Of a DNA stretch of 64,000 nt, positions 36,101 through 44,487 are shown one piece after another. The translations under genes were made by a program, and so were the position numbers. Under the pieces are notes generated by a model, which worked only from the letters and a program-made list of their open reading frames with translations, ran no database searches and had not been told where the DNA came from. Location of the stretch: positions 5,964,501 through 6,028,500 of the forward strand of contig JAGUCH010000002.1 of NCBI GenBank assembly GCA_019096065.1, given 5' to 3'. This DNA comes from Paracyclopina nana. Its lineage: Eukaryota > Arthropoda > Copepoda > Cyclopoida > Cyclopettidae. Every line of letters starts with the position of its first letter. The first letter of the stretch is position 1.

Positions 36101-36224
36101 TTTCAGCCTCCGATAACGGTACAGCCTCGGGGTCATTTGGTCCTTCGGTAGGTCCCAAAGGGTCGCCACCGGAGTGCGAATCCTCGGATTCCTCTGATGT
36201 TGTCGGATTCTTCTTGGGAGCCAT
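30105..36224 (-). CDS. BEL/Pao gag-pol polyprotein
   Basis: A single frame of 2,039 residues from the ATG at 36224 (MAPKKNPTTS). Gag: a coiled N-terminus, then the BEL gag core (VLAMKEFLRTFEYKVHRNSK ...) and Cys/His clusters including CWQCYEYKHFARDC and CDTCGNKHPTFLH. Protease: an aspartic-protease-like ATLDDHAGTSFIDE, where most have a DSG(A/S) core. Reverse transcriptase: LRVVTDCKRKFG, FTSDIARMYLQF and the catalytic LYMDDVMPS (codons near 32792-32803). RNase H: HVFSDASQRMLSAVVY. Integrase: an HHCC-type zinc region, then the D,D,E core residues in SIDYCGPF, RSDQGTNF and PEFNGLSEVF. No stop or frameshift was found over 6.1 kb, so it may still be active. The polyprotein should be cleaved to make particles, copy the RNA and insert the cDNA. 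Confidence 0.95.
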   Translation of the reverse strand: MAPKKNPTTSEESEDSHSGGDPLGPTEGPNDPEAVPLSEAEKQSATELHSSYQKILARFNSAIRDFFQISDNPESDQDDLTAIAATVDQAYDELEIATEKYVTFARDCKSQKRRLKYINENRARHREKVRDVKEVRAIRTELMDAEDDRIATDVARALALARESTFEERRGSSSYDRSQQLEAEYEQLRKLCQPLFEKNADKLDTEAKKENLAKLRAHDQARSKLVQKWLTAAIHQTETYYQDVLGLTAADTKIIRHWIDFYSKELAVKQNQTLSLSSLAINPPGYGEAGEVLLPNLNLPPPTSPRVRFSNAFSSTMRNDSVEPSTNNNTGIMDTSAILQETSTMKAIAGTRKRKQTILERSHGWLESDFVDKASARQRKPPTNLPTVNGTDVLAMKEFLRTFEYKVHRNSKYDWDEKYYELLEHLSGPAKNTVRMYDPDKDGYLRALNDLEEKYSSLEAHKGALWARINVLEIDMNKTRSLQNAKFTALDILATVDKSCYEELGKMLASHFTVRMTKATKDHWKLYLLTKKLDKEEPTIDDFDHWCSYVENEESKDALARRQQEDLPLKNKNSAATKVMAVTAAAEAVDQYLQSPVEEREEEEQAESDDEVALNFAIVDNTGKFAGCPLCDAENFTAKHHLSNCRVFKNLTKQEQRSIMNRTGACWQCYEYKHFARDCKQNVKCDTCGNKHPTFLHRSFKVSVNLSVVSEPSMLKSTIYRVVPVEISGSSDFSNSIIINATLDDHAGTSFIDEQVARRIKAKLVPQVQIIGYMTKNEVLHNCKASFYVRSLDGKVVSSIRANTAPIINTAIRPPDIAYLQKNYAYLKDLSFQTYPNEPCGLLLGLNCLHLHVSRVPDLQGEPGDPVARLTPLGWTVVKGNYNDRNQKTQVLALSEEEMIEQIWSYELHQQPVPKRMISANDKKAEDIVKQGLFKKNGHIGTRVPWTNFPEPPNLPQNYNSVQRWQSNHEKELQKNPAVWQQYQASFQEWIANEYILPVKASERHKGYYIPCFGVTKSDSTTMKLRVVTDCKRKFGSARTSINDAILTGPKLQNDVRRVLIHFRNGKYAFTSDIARMYLQFLLHPEDQVYHRIIYQGESYQFTRWPFGNVAAPFATLYCLNTHFKEINQPNLIQTVRQSLYMDDVMPSSNDEAELTILFQQLRQACEEAGLELRKVVTNSATLIHNVDENLLGLEKTIDEESLDGTSKALGCIWLPSNDLMSYKPLVIAEDCVTLTKRSVFRVNGQCFDPIGFLEPITLQGRLILQDVCFLDSKPDWDDKIENEELQKQWADFLHQLQQVHLISFPRALTQWQHSIRSMHVFSDASQRMLSAVVYIRELSSVGEIAVHFVTCKRKLTKKAYRTIPQKELLAAHLATRVAKEVSGWLSIGDITFWCDSTTVLRWIAKPLSISEPYVSRRVLDMLENYNQDQWSFIGTKENPADMATRSVTLEEFEKSENWRHGPARIREPVIIAERLDLKVLEQNRVVVESGENAVFIVTRAMYAKLESKKVSSLAFLFEEANCQVEAARNLLSITPLIDTEKDNGRTLLRRCRIFAKLIHRDVPTTATKIAIRQIQRVIFKHELEYFIEKKFWPKNSELEKSSAYITEDLIIRARGRLDNSKWLNIAVRRPIVLRKHVAVKDYIDAIHLSYGHTLNVEHLMTIIRKRFLIPKLRQIVRQVIQNCVLCQRTRARPCQPLMGNIPKFDERLAPFSRVSIDYCGPFEIKRGRGQNTEQRYVLVIVCQQTKALHLEDVSDLSTDAFLLAFTRFVARRGCPTLVRSDQGTNFVAAAKMLFRCKLAKIDWDKVRHFEYDGQGVLNWEFSPARAPEFNGLSEVFVRTFKKHFTQQAGSNEWRSEDFRTAMVTTEALINSRPLQYVPGNDENDAFILTPNHLLFGRAGESLQLIEEEGLLPNYHKVQKYLNLMWDKWNKELFNTLAMRPYWSQIKDNLKEGELVLIRDRGQFSKRRSWKLGVISELQNDKSGINRTASVKVFQYETLLQKAKEKRMLKEDFLRKLDQIHCEVRVEAVSNLIPLKLLQ

Positions 36225-36300
36225 TACTGAGAGCGTGATTTTATTGTTTGCCGGAAGTAGACGTTTTTCTTCTTCCCGCCACAAGACTTAATCCGGTTTT

Positions 36301-36315
36301 AAACGTTGGGCGCCA
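36301..36315 (-). other. Primer-binding site of the BEL element
   Basis: On the minus strand, one base after the 5' LTR, lies TGGCGCCCAACGTTT. A TGG-beginning sequence complementary to a tRNA 3' end is expected here; TGGCGCCC resembles the start of Lys- or Arg-type primer sites. The exact tRNA is not identified. Confidence 0.65.
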
Positions 36316-36316
36316 T

Positions 36317-36509
36317 TGATCGGGATTTTTGCCAGTAATCCTTACGTTGACCTGTTTAAATCCAAGAGAGGATGGCTTGAATGCCAACATATATCGAAAT
36401 ACATAGAAATACAGAAATACAGAAACACGTGTGTTTTATTCAATGGTTAATTTGATACTGACTCTTGTTTACATTCTCGCATGACGAAATACACATAAAA
36501 TCTTATTCA
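36317..36509 (-). repeat. BEL 5' LTR (193 bp)
   Basis: Identical by eye to 26766-26958. On the plus strand it starts TGATCGGGAT and ends CTTATTCA. It should carry the promoter and the R region for transcription on the minus strand. Confidence 0.93.
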
Positions 36510-36606
36510 TTTTTGACAAATAAGCCATTTCTTGCAATGAATTGAGGAAAAAGTATTTTCTGGTAATCATGATGGCTATGCTATAGTTGTTGTACTGGCA
36601 TGGCAA
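36510..36606. repeat. Continuation of the P450-flank duplicate beyond the BEL insertion
   Basis: This stretch matches, inverted, about 59855-59943 (TTTTCTGGTAATCATGATGG against the reverse complement of CAATCATGATTACCAGAAAA). Together with 26500-26765 it reconstructs one duplicated segment, now split by the retrotransposon. Confidence 0.65.
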
Positions 36607-36989
36607 AAGCTAAGAAAATTGGAAAAAGCCAGCCCAAAAGTAGTGAATTGTCCCTAATTTTTAGAAATAGTCCTCAAAAACTTGATAATATCTTTGAATC
36701 TAGGGCTTTGAAAATAGGTATATTTAGCATAGGAAATCTTTTAAACTACAAGTAGTTTAGAGAACCAAGGAGAACCAAAAGATACTGCACCTCTATTCAG
36801 AGAACCAGCCAATTTTAATTGGGAGTCCACCTAGACAAGGCAGTTCTCAGCCCTCCATGGTTTCAGCTAAAATCAGCTAGCAGAAATATGGTACTTCTAG
36901 TTTCGCCCTATAGCTCACAGCTTACCCTACAAAAATTGAGAAAATAGAATCGTGTTACTCAGAACTTGCTGAGTTGGGTCGCATATACC

Positions 36990-37980
36990 AAATACTGCCC
37001 ACAATCGCGCACAAACGCGCACTATTGCGCACTACCGCTCACAAACGCGCACGAACGCGCACTTTCGCACACAAACGCGCAAATTCTAAATACTGCCCAA
37101 AAAATAATAACTAACTCAAATTTTTTAGTTTGAGGCACCTGAGTCAACCCCATCCTGTAGATATAGTGAGGATCTACAAAATTACTACTAAATACTGCCC
37201 ATGTACTGAAAGTTGACAAGCATAAACTGAAGACAGAAACATGAGTCATTTACTCTCTTTTGAGACCTGACTCAGCATTCTTGACTTAATTCTGACTTTT
37301 GCTGAGAATTTGAGGCACCTGAGTCAACTCCAACCTGTAGATTGAGAGAGGATCAACAAAATCCGTTTTTTGGCTGCCCTGAAACGCCCACAGTAGTACT
37401 TTTTTTCAGCTAAGAGCAGACTCAGCATTCTTGACCCTTTGCTGACCTCTGCTGAAAATTTGAGGCAGCTGAGTCAATTTTAAGGGCCAATTTCAGGAGT
37501 ATCAAGAAACTGCTAAGTACTGCACATGTACTGAAAGTTGACAAGCATAAAGTAGAAACAGAAAAATGAGTCATTTACTCTCTTTTGAGACCTGACCCAG
37601 CATTCTTGACCCAATGCTGAGTTTTGCTGAGAATTTGAGGCACCTGAGTCAACCCCAACATGTAGATAAAGCAAGGATCTACAAAATCAAGTCAAGTCAA
37701 GTCAAGAATGCTGAGTCTGCTCTTAGCTGAAAAAAAGTACTACTGTGGGCGTTTCAGGCCAGCCAAAAAACGGATTTTAAGGGCCCATTTCAGCAGTATC
37801 AACACACTGCTATGCATGGCCGATGTACTGAAAGGCATAAACTAGAAACAGAACAATGAGTCATTGTTTTGATCCATGGGCAGTTTTTAGTATTTGCGCG
37901 TTTGTGCGCGATAGATCGCGATAGAGCGCGATTGTGAGCGTTTGTGCGCGATAGTGCGCGATTGTGGGCAGTATTTAGTA
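36990..37980. mobile_element. Second foldback-type element (~1 kb) with CGCGCACAAA sub-repeats
   Basis: The left arm (36990-37105) starts AATACTGCCCACAATCGCGC and continues with degenerate 10-bp CGCGCACAAA/CGCGCACTAT words. The right arm (~37880-37980) is its inverse, ending GCGCGATTGTGGGCAGTATT. Inside are a direct ~325-bp repeat (CATGTACTGAAAGTTGACAA at ~37199 and ~37525) and a strong ~78-bp inverted pair (37357-37434 against 37703-37777, sharing CAGTAGTACTTTTTTTCAGC and its complement). There is no coding frame. This looks like a smaller non-autonomous relative in design of the element at 18018-24119, but the sequence differs. Confidence 0.65.
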
Positions 37981-38379
37981 TGGGCCCTAAGGCCCAAAAA
38001 TTGTCTCCAGCTACTCAGCCTTAGATCTTAAAAATACGATCGTAGATCGTAAAACTAAACATACTGCAGATGTTAAAACGTTGATCAAAGTTCGGTTTCC
38101 GGTTTTTGAAGATGATGAATTCAATACAAAAAGCATAATATCGGTCTCCAATGGTCAATCAAATAAAATGCCTGGCCATATAAAGATGAAAAATACTCAC
38201 TCAATTGCTTTTAAAACTTGTCTCAAATTCGCTGCATCAGACGCTACTGTTGTGCGCAATAAACGCATTAATTATCATGACTTGACGCCCAATCACTTAT
38301 TATCCAGCACAAGTGAAATTTTGCGCGGTCATATACATACTACTATAAACACCTTTCTTTTGTTGATTGTGGATATTAT
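37981..38379. other. Intergenic, no clear feature
   Basis: The plus-strand frame of 123 codons at 38081-38452 runs into the 3' end of MPPE1 and resembles no family, so I treat it as chance. The 3' UTR of MPPE1 (minus) should lie here. Confidence 0.4.
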
Positions 38380-39489
38380 TCATAATCTGCTGAAGAGCTT
38401 GCGACGAGTCATGAAAGCGTACACTGCAATTAGGATAGCCCCAACTGTGTAAACTCGAATCACTTTGGACTCCTCAGGTAAGAAGCACTTGTTAAGCACG
38501 AATTCGTTGCGAGTTAACGAGGCCAAAACAATTACAGGGTTATTCCGGTTTCTCCAGGAAAACGACGCTACCGACCACTCGGGTATCTTACTTCCGTCCT
38601 TGAGAGTGTGGAGGTGTCTGCAGCCGTTATGCGTGTGCCCACTCAAAACAAGTCTAGGATGAAAAGAGTCTAGTAGATACTTGGAGCTTCTCTCGCTCAA
38701 ACAGTCCCACAGTGGCTTAAAAGGCTTGGCTTTTTCTTTAGGGTCACTCAACACATCAGGCTCATCGTGGCAACTTTCGTCGCTTTTTCTGTAGAGCGGA
38801 AAATGTTGCAGAATGATCGGCCTCGAATAAGGCTCATCAAAGGCCAATTCACACTGACCATTATCGCTTTTCAAGCATTCCATTTGTTGGCTAAGCTCTT
38901 TGACTTTCTTGGCTGCAGGAGCACAAAATTCACAGCTGTCTCCATGCATGGCCAAGCTGTCGATGAGTATGAAATGGATGTTTTTGACAGTGTGTTTTTG
39001 CACCCCAGAGGTAGATCCTTTGAAGGCCCCGTAAAACCTTTTCCTCTTGTGATCGGTGACATCGTAGTGAAAGCCTATGTCGTGATTGCCCACGACAACA
39101 GTTTTGTTGTCAGCAGGAAACAGGGCGTGAAAGCGGTCAGTGGTTGCCTTGAACTCCGCCTCAGAAGCCCATTTGCCTTCGTCAAAGAGGTCACCAAGGA
39201 AAAATATAGCCTCTGGGTTCAAATAGCTGACGGCAGTCACAAATCCTCGATGCATTTGCCATTCGCGACGAAGCTTGTCAAACCAGTGGCCTTGACGGGA
39301 GCCAAGTAGGTGAGTGTCAGCAATGAAGAATGCCCTCAACACCTCGTCATTATGGCCATGGTTCGTGGCCAAGTCTGGCCAGTGGCAATGCCACATCACA
39401 ACATAATATACAAGCACTTCGCAGTACAAAACTAAACAAATGACTAAGGCTAAAAGTGTCCAACAGTGCTTGAAATTGAAGGACCTCAT
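38380..39489 (-). CDS. MPPE1: Metallophosphoesterase 1 (PGAP5-like GPI remodelling enzyme)
   Basis: A single-exon gene of 369 residues from the ATG at 39489. An N-terminal membrane helix (WTLLALVICLVLYCEVLVYY) is followed by a calcineurin-type phosphoesterase domain with the metal-binding motifs FFIADTHLLG (DxH), FFLGDLFDEG (GDxxDEG), VVVGNHDIGFH (GNHD), LQHFPLYR and LSGHTHNGC (GHTH). A second helix lies at the C-terminus (VYTVGAILIAVYAFM), ending in KLFSRL. This is the layout of MPPE1/PGAP5 and yeast Cdc1/Ted1, which remove an ethanolamine phosphate from the GPI glycan so that GPI proteins leave the ER. The metal ligands look complete. The ATG overlaps the stop codon of the upstream small ORF (ATGA), which suggests translation from a shared transcript. 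Confidence 0.9.
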   Translation of the reverse strand: MRSFNFKHCWTLLALVICLVLYCEVLVYYVVMWHCHWPDLATNHGHNDEVLRAFFIADTHLLGSRQGHWFDKLRREWQMHRGFVTAVSYLNPEAIFFLGDLFDEGKWASEAEFKATTDRFHALFPADNKTVVVGNHDIGFHYDVTDHKRKRFYGAFKGSTSGVQKHTVKNIHFILIDSLAMHGDSCEFCAPAAKKVKELSQQMECLKSDNGQCELAFDEPYSRPIILQHFPLYRKSDESCHDEPDVLSDPKEKAKPFKPLWDCLSERSSKYLLDSFHPRLVLSGHTHNGCRHLHTLKDGSKIPEWSVASFSWRNRNNPVIVLASLTRNEFVLNKCFLPEESKVIRVYTVGAILIAVYAFMTRRKLFSRL

Positions 39490-39887
39490 TTTTGAAATTG
39501 AGGAGGCCACGAAGGAAGCTTCAATTCTTCGGCTTGCTGCTCCGCTTTTACCACCTTTTCACGAACTAATTCAAACTTTTCTTTTTTGCGTTGCTCTTCA
39601 ACTTCGACTACGTTTCTTCTTACTTTTTCTACATTGAACACATCGAAGATGCTGGAGCCACTGTACACGCAAATGCAACAAGGTGGCAAAATCAATGCAA
39701 TTGAATAGACAGTGAGTATCCTTAAATTCTGAACGATGTACTCTTTACTTCCGAATGGATACTTCTTCGCAGGCTTGAACATCCAGCCAATTTTCCAGTT
39801 CCAAAATTGACGGCAGCTCTTGTTAAAAACATCATGCTTCCTGGCCAAAAACAAAGTATTGGAAAGTCTTGTAATCGCTACTGACAT
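39486..39887 (-). CDS. Small membrane protein, upstream cistron overlapping MPPE1
   Basis: A 133-residue frame from the ATG at 39887 (context TTAAAATGT). It has a basic N-terminus (MSVAITRLSNTLFLARKH), a hydrophobic helix near residues 56-75 (LTVYSIALILPPCCICVYSG), then a charged helical tail (VEEQRKKEKFELVREKVVKA) ending SWPPQFQK. The layout, a basic presequence, one membrane span and a coiled tail, resembles small inner-mitochondrial-membrane assembly factors, but I cannot name the family. Its TGA (39488-39486) overlaps the MPPE1 ATG by the sequence ATGA on the same strand. It is not merely a leader, being far longer than a typical uORF. Confidence 0.55.
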   Translation of the reverse strand: MSVAITRLSNTLFLARKHDVFNKSCRQFWNWKIGWMFKPAKKYPFGSKEYIVQNLRILTVYSIALILPPCCICVYSGSSIFDVFNVEKVRRNVVEVEEQRKKEKFELVREKVVKAEQQAEELKLPSWPPQFQK

Positions 39888-40639
39888 TTTAACCAGTGAA
39901 TCTCGGTGATAGCTTTTGCCTCTGGCCTTCAAAGGCCGAACCGTTGTAGAAGCAGGTATCCTCTTGTTTACATTGGGAAAGCAATTTTCTCAGTTTTCTG
40001 TTGGCTAAAAAAATGAGTCAAGTTCAGTCAAATCAGAATTTCTTTGACATTATTATGAAAATCACTTAAAAACGAATATGCATGTTTGAAAGCAAAATAT
40101 TTTTCTTATTTCTTTGGGCAAAATAGATTATTCTGCAAGAGCAGAAGAAAAATAAATCATGACTTTTTATCGACAACTTTGGCCTTATTTTTTATGGCTC
40201 AACACCCCGAAGTTGGTGGTAACTAGTAAATAAATAAGCTAAAAACTAAAAAGTAAAAAATAATCGCGTAAGCTCATCGCGCGGATTTTGCTCTAGTAGC
40301 GTAATAAGCATAGGTAAAACATTTGATGAATCGACCTCTTTAAACTATTTTAGTTACTCATTCCTTAATTATTTGATCCACTACTTCTTTTTGGTTGAAT
40401 CTGGTTTGTGTCCTCGTTGATCATTTGTTTTAATACGTTAACTTTTAGCTTTTTTCTCCTAATTCAACGAATTAATTTTCGTCGACTGTGACGTTTTTCA
40501 ACTATCCCGTAAGGTTTGAGTCTTTTTAAATAGCTTCGTCATTTGAGTACTTTTGAGTACGCACCTTGGAGGCGGCTCTGGAAATCAGGTTTTTTGAAAT
40601 GATGCAATTGTTGTACGCGTATATCATTCCAGTGCTAGA
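39888..40639. other. Divergent intergenic region
   Basis: About 750 bp between the small membrane protein/MPPE1 unit (minus) and GCLC (plus). It is AT-rich, with poly-purine stretches such as AAAAACTAAAAAGTAAAAAA near 40240. It presumably contains both promoters; no gene or repeat was recognised. Confidence 0.4.
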
Positions 40640-42896
40640 ATGGGGCTGCTCTCGGAAGGTCAGCCCTTGTCCTGGGAAGAAACGAAGAAGCTCGCTGATC
40701 ATGTACGAGCGCATGGAGTGCAGCAGTTCATCCACCTTTACCGAAAACTCGAGGCCCGTAAAGGGGATGTACTAAAATGGGGGGACGAGGTTGAATACGT
40801 TTTGGTCAAGCTGGACAAGGAGAAGAAAAGTGCCAAGTTGCTATTGAAGGCAGACGACCTTTTGGCCAAGCTCCAAGAGGCTGAGAGAAGGGGAGATGAG
40901 AACTTACAGTCGCTATGGAGGCCCGAATATGCGAGTTACATGGTCGAGGGAACGCCAGGTATTCATTAGGCTTTTCTGCATAATTCTTGCAACCAGCTCT
41001 GTAAATCCTATTTTAGGTGGTCCTTATGCTGGCCATATTGAGGAGTTCAATTTGGTCGAGGTCAACATGAAAAAGAGAAGGAAAGAAGTTCAAGCTCTTC
41101 TTAACCATGATGAGAGGGTGTTTTCCTTGACCGCTTTCCCCAGGATGGGCTGCTTGGACTTTACATACCCATCCGCTCAACCAGAGCCTGCGAGTAGTGT
41201 CACTGGCTCTCTTTTCTGGCCCGACGAGGCCATTTTTGGTGGTCATCCGAGGTTCAAAACGCTGTCTTGGAACATACGTCAACGCAGGGGAGAAAAGGTG
41301 GCAATTAATATCCCAGCCTATCAAGACGTGAACACCAAGGATCCGCATGAAGTTTTGGTCGAGCAATTTGGAGCTGATGCTGCCAAGGCCTCCATTCCAG
41401 GCCACATCTACATGGATGCCATGGGATTCGGCATGGGAATGTCATGCCTCCAACTGACTTTCCAGGCCTGCAGTGTTGAAGAAGCAGTTTGCCTGTACGA
41501 TCAATTGGCTCCTTTGTGTCCAATCATGCTAGCCTTGACAGCGTCCAATCCTATTCTAAGGGGCTATTTGGCTGCCACAGATTGCAGGTGGGATATCATT
41601 TCAGGCTCTGTGGACTGCAGAACCAGGCAAGAAAGAGGCCTCGAGCCACTCGCTCAAGATGGCTCTGGGGCTAAGTTTGGCCAGATACCTAAATCGCGGT
41701 ATGGATCCATCAGCAGCTATTTGTCCCCCTGTTCGCTCAAGAGCAACTATAACGACATCGATTTGGTCTACGATAAAGAGACTTTCAGTGTGCTCAAAGA
41801 AGCCGGCATTAATGATCTGATGGCTAAGCATGTTGGTCACCTGTTCATTCGGTACTCCTTTTTCATAATTCCCCTCTTGATCCATTCTTGAGTCTGGTCT
41901 GTTTTAGGGACACCGTATCTCTTTTTAGCGAAAAAATCCACCAAAATGATGAAGAAGATACTGATCATTTTGAAAACATCCAGTCCACCAATTGGCAAAC
42001 TATGAGATTCAAACCACCGCCAGCAAATTCCGAGATTGGTTGGAGAGTTGAGTTTCGTCCGTGTGAACTGCAATTTTCTGACTTTGAAAATGCAGCTGTG
42101 GTTTGCTTTGTGGTGCTGTTGACGCGAGTGATTCTGAGTTTTGGATATAACCTCTTGATTCCTATCTCAAAAGTAGACGAGAACATGAAGAGGGCACAAA
42201 AAATGGATGCTGTCAAAGAGCAAAAGTTCTTTTTTCGTACAAACATCACTTCTACTTGCAACCAAGTTACCAATGAGCCCATCATCGAAGGTAGGTTGCT
42301 CAGGGGTCCCAATTCAATTTCACTCTAGGGGTAACGAAAGATAATTTGGGTTGCCCTGAAAAACGCTCTATGGCCAAGGATCAGATGCTCTGAAGCATAT
42401 TCAGAAGCTCTCAGAGCAATAGAAGTGATATTAAAATCAATTCCTGTTGGGTCCTTTTTTTAAGTAGGATCAATTTTCTAAAATAAGACTGAGGTTTCTT
42501 TTGGTTTCAGAGATGACTATTAATGAGATTATGAACGGATCTGCAGCCAAGAGTTTTCCTGGCTTAATTCCATTGATTCAAGATTACTTGCGAAACATTG
42601 AAATTGACACGGATACCATGTGCACTTTGTCACGTTATTTGATCTACTTGCAAAAAAAGGCGAATGGTGAATTCATGACTAACGCTCGGTTCATTAGAAA
42701 TTTCGTCCTCTCGGTGAGTGCAATTTCTTTTTCATTTTGAAAGCTGCTCATTTAATTATTATATCTTCACGCTTAGCATCCTCAATATAAAAAGGACTCT
42801 ATTGTCAGCGAGGAAATAACTTATGATTTGCTCATACTTTTGGATCGAATAGAAGCTGGTGAAAGTACATTATGTTCAGTTCTTGAAGCTAAATGA
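40640..42896 (+). CDS. GCLC: Glutamate-cysteine ligase catalytic subunit
   Basis: Five exons, join(40640..40958,41017..41851,41908..42290,42511..42713,42777..42896), give 619 residues (human 637). The start [20 protein letters not shown] matches the family. Other stretches are [16 protein letters not shown] (the active-site glutamate region), [51 protein letters not shown], and [20 protein letters not shown] near the end of the catalytic core. The enzyme joins glutamate and cysteine with ATP, the limiting step of glutathione synthesis, in the cytosol, usually with a GCLM modifier subunit. The C-terminal exon is slightly shorter than in vertebrates. The last exon is followed by AATAAA at 42927-42932. 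Intron 3 is the longest, about 220 bp. Confidence 0.95.
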
Positions 42897-43034
42897 AACT
42901 TTTACACTGTATCAACTTTATTCATCAATAAATGTTTTTCCGCTCCGTATCAATGTATTTCAAAAGAAAAATTGATTAAAGAATATTATATGATATCTTG
43001 CTTAGCACAATATTGACATTTTGAGGATGATATA

Positions 43035-44275
43035 TCAATTGCTGGTGGTGCAATTCGCCATTGAATCTGGTATCATGATAGCTTCATGACCAAGTCTAAT
43101 TTCTGTCGTCTTTTGGATCATTTCCTCCCAATGACATCGAAACACGTTCATTCCACATTGCAATTTGTACAATGAGTTGGATCCTCCCACTGCTACCACG
43201 CTGTTTCCATAGCTCACCATTTTAAAATCTAATAGGGTTTCCGGTAGAGTTGGCCCAAAGGTCCATCGTAAAAGCCCGTTTCTTGGCTGCAAATCTAGCA
43301 TTTCAGTGTAGGTCAAAAATGGCCCCCTTCCGCTTGCTACCACAGCCGAGCCTCCGTTGAAATAAATTAAGCTGCATCCAAATCTCAAAATATCCCTTTC
43401 CTCTCCAACATATCCCAGAAACTGCATTGGTGGCCCAAATCGCCAATCTTGGCTGGGGATGTCGAAAAATGCAGTGTCCTTTTCCTGCGACAGCAGCAGC
43501 AAGGTGGTTGCATTAAGCTTTACCAGGCAATGTCTGTGCTCAGGTGTCAGCAGATTAGGGCCAGAAATTGTGCTTGACCGATTAACATATTCTGTAGATG
43601 AAGTTTGGTTAGTGCCATCGTAGCCTCCAGTTACATAAATGGTGTCGTTGAGAATCGCTGAAGAAGCGTAAGTTTTGTTGCTTTGCAAATCTGTGGTCTC
43701 AACTCTCCCATCAGAGTGTAAAAAGTAGCAAGTGTTCAAATACTCTTCGAACGGGCTCTGCCCTCCGCAGAAAAGCAGAGTTGATTCATTCAAAAGCCCT
43801 CCTGTGATACCATAAAGTTCATCCGGATATTCTTGTAAAAATGATTGGCATGTTTTATTCGCATCAGATAGCTCCAAAACTTCTGACTCAACTACGCTCA
43901 CTAAGTAATAGAACGTAGCGCCAAAAAGAGTGAACTCTCTCATGGATGATCCGGCTACAACGAGTAGCTTTGCTGAAAGAAGTATTGCTGCATGTATGTA
44001 AAAAGTATAATTAAATCCAACTTACTATAGTTATTGGGCGGATCAATTTGCTGTTTGATGGGATTTTCTATTGCTGGAAGAGGCATTGATGTATTTGAAT
44101 CCAAAGCTGCCCAAATAATTACTCCCACGATCGCTAAAATACATGCCACTATTATTATTGACGTTAGGCATCTTGAAGCCTTTAAGTTTGATGAATAGTT
44201 TGATCTCTTGTCATCCGCTTCAGTCAAAGTTTTGACTTTGATTTGATGAGTAGTGGTTGCTTTGGCTCTATCCAT
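43035..44275 (-). CDS. Type II membrane protein with extracellular kelch repeats
   Basis: Two exons, complement(join(43035..43972,44026..44275)), give 395 residues. The join (TATA|GTAAG ... TTTCAG|CAAAG) yields a kelch strand, TKLLVVAGSS. The N-terminal ~35 residues are charged and cytosolic, followed by one membrane helix (LTSIIIVACILAIVGVIIWA) with no signal cleavage site, so the rest lies outside the cell or in the lumen. Kelch-type GG strands follow (YGITGGLL, IYVTGGYDG, VVAVGGSN), with several NxS/T sites, and cysteines that suit an extracellular domain. I do not recognise an orthologue; kelch ectodomain proteins are sometimes expanded in crustaceans. The gene diverges from the DEG/ENaC gene, whose ATG is only 213 bp away, so a shared promoter is likely. 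Confidence 0.7.
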
Positions 44276-44487
44276 TTCGTTTTGCTTTTATTCACTATTT
44301 GTACTGAGCACATAGCTAATGTAACAACCTAATTAGGTTGTGCAAGTTAATTATGCAGCAAAATCCACTTTGCGCATGAAATATGACGAAAAATCAATTT
44401 GTTGAATAAATACATGCAACTAGATATAATAAAAGCGCTAGTCCTTTTTTCTCAGTGGGAGAACCTAGTTTTACAAATGAATTAATA

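Larger units (their letters stand above)
26766..36509 (-). mobile_element. Complete BEL/Pao LTR retrotransposon with an extra long ORF
   Basis: The element is flanked by 193-bp direct repeats starting TG and ending CA, identical by eye. In element order (minus strand) it has: 5' LTR (36317-36509), a primer-binding-site-like sequence, an intact gag-pol of 2,039 codons (30105-36224), a 180-bp spacer, a second intact ORF of 990 codons (26952-29924), a purine-rich tract and the 3' LTR (26766-26958). The single gag-pol frame and the RT/integrase sequence place it in BEL/Pao. Identical LTRs and two long undamaged ORFs point to a recent insertion. T-runs on both sides make the target-site duplication ambiguous (at least TTT). 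Confidence 0.93.
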
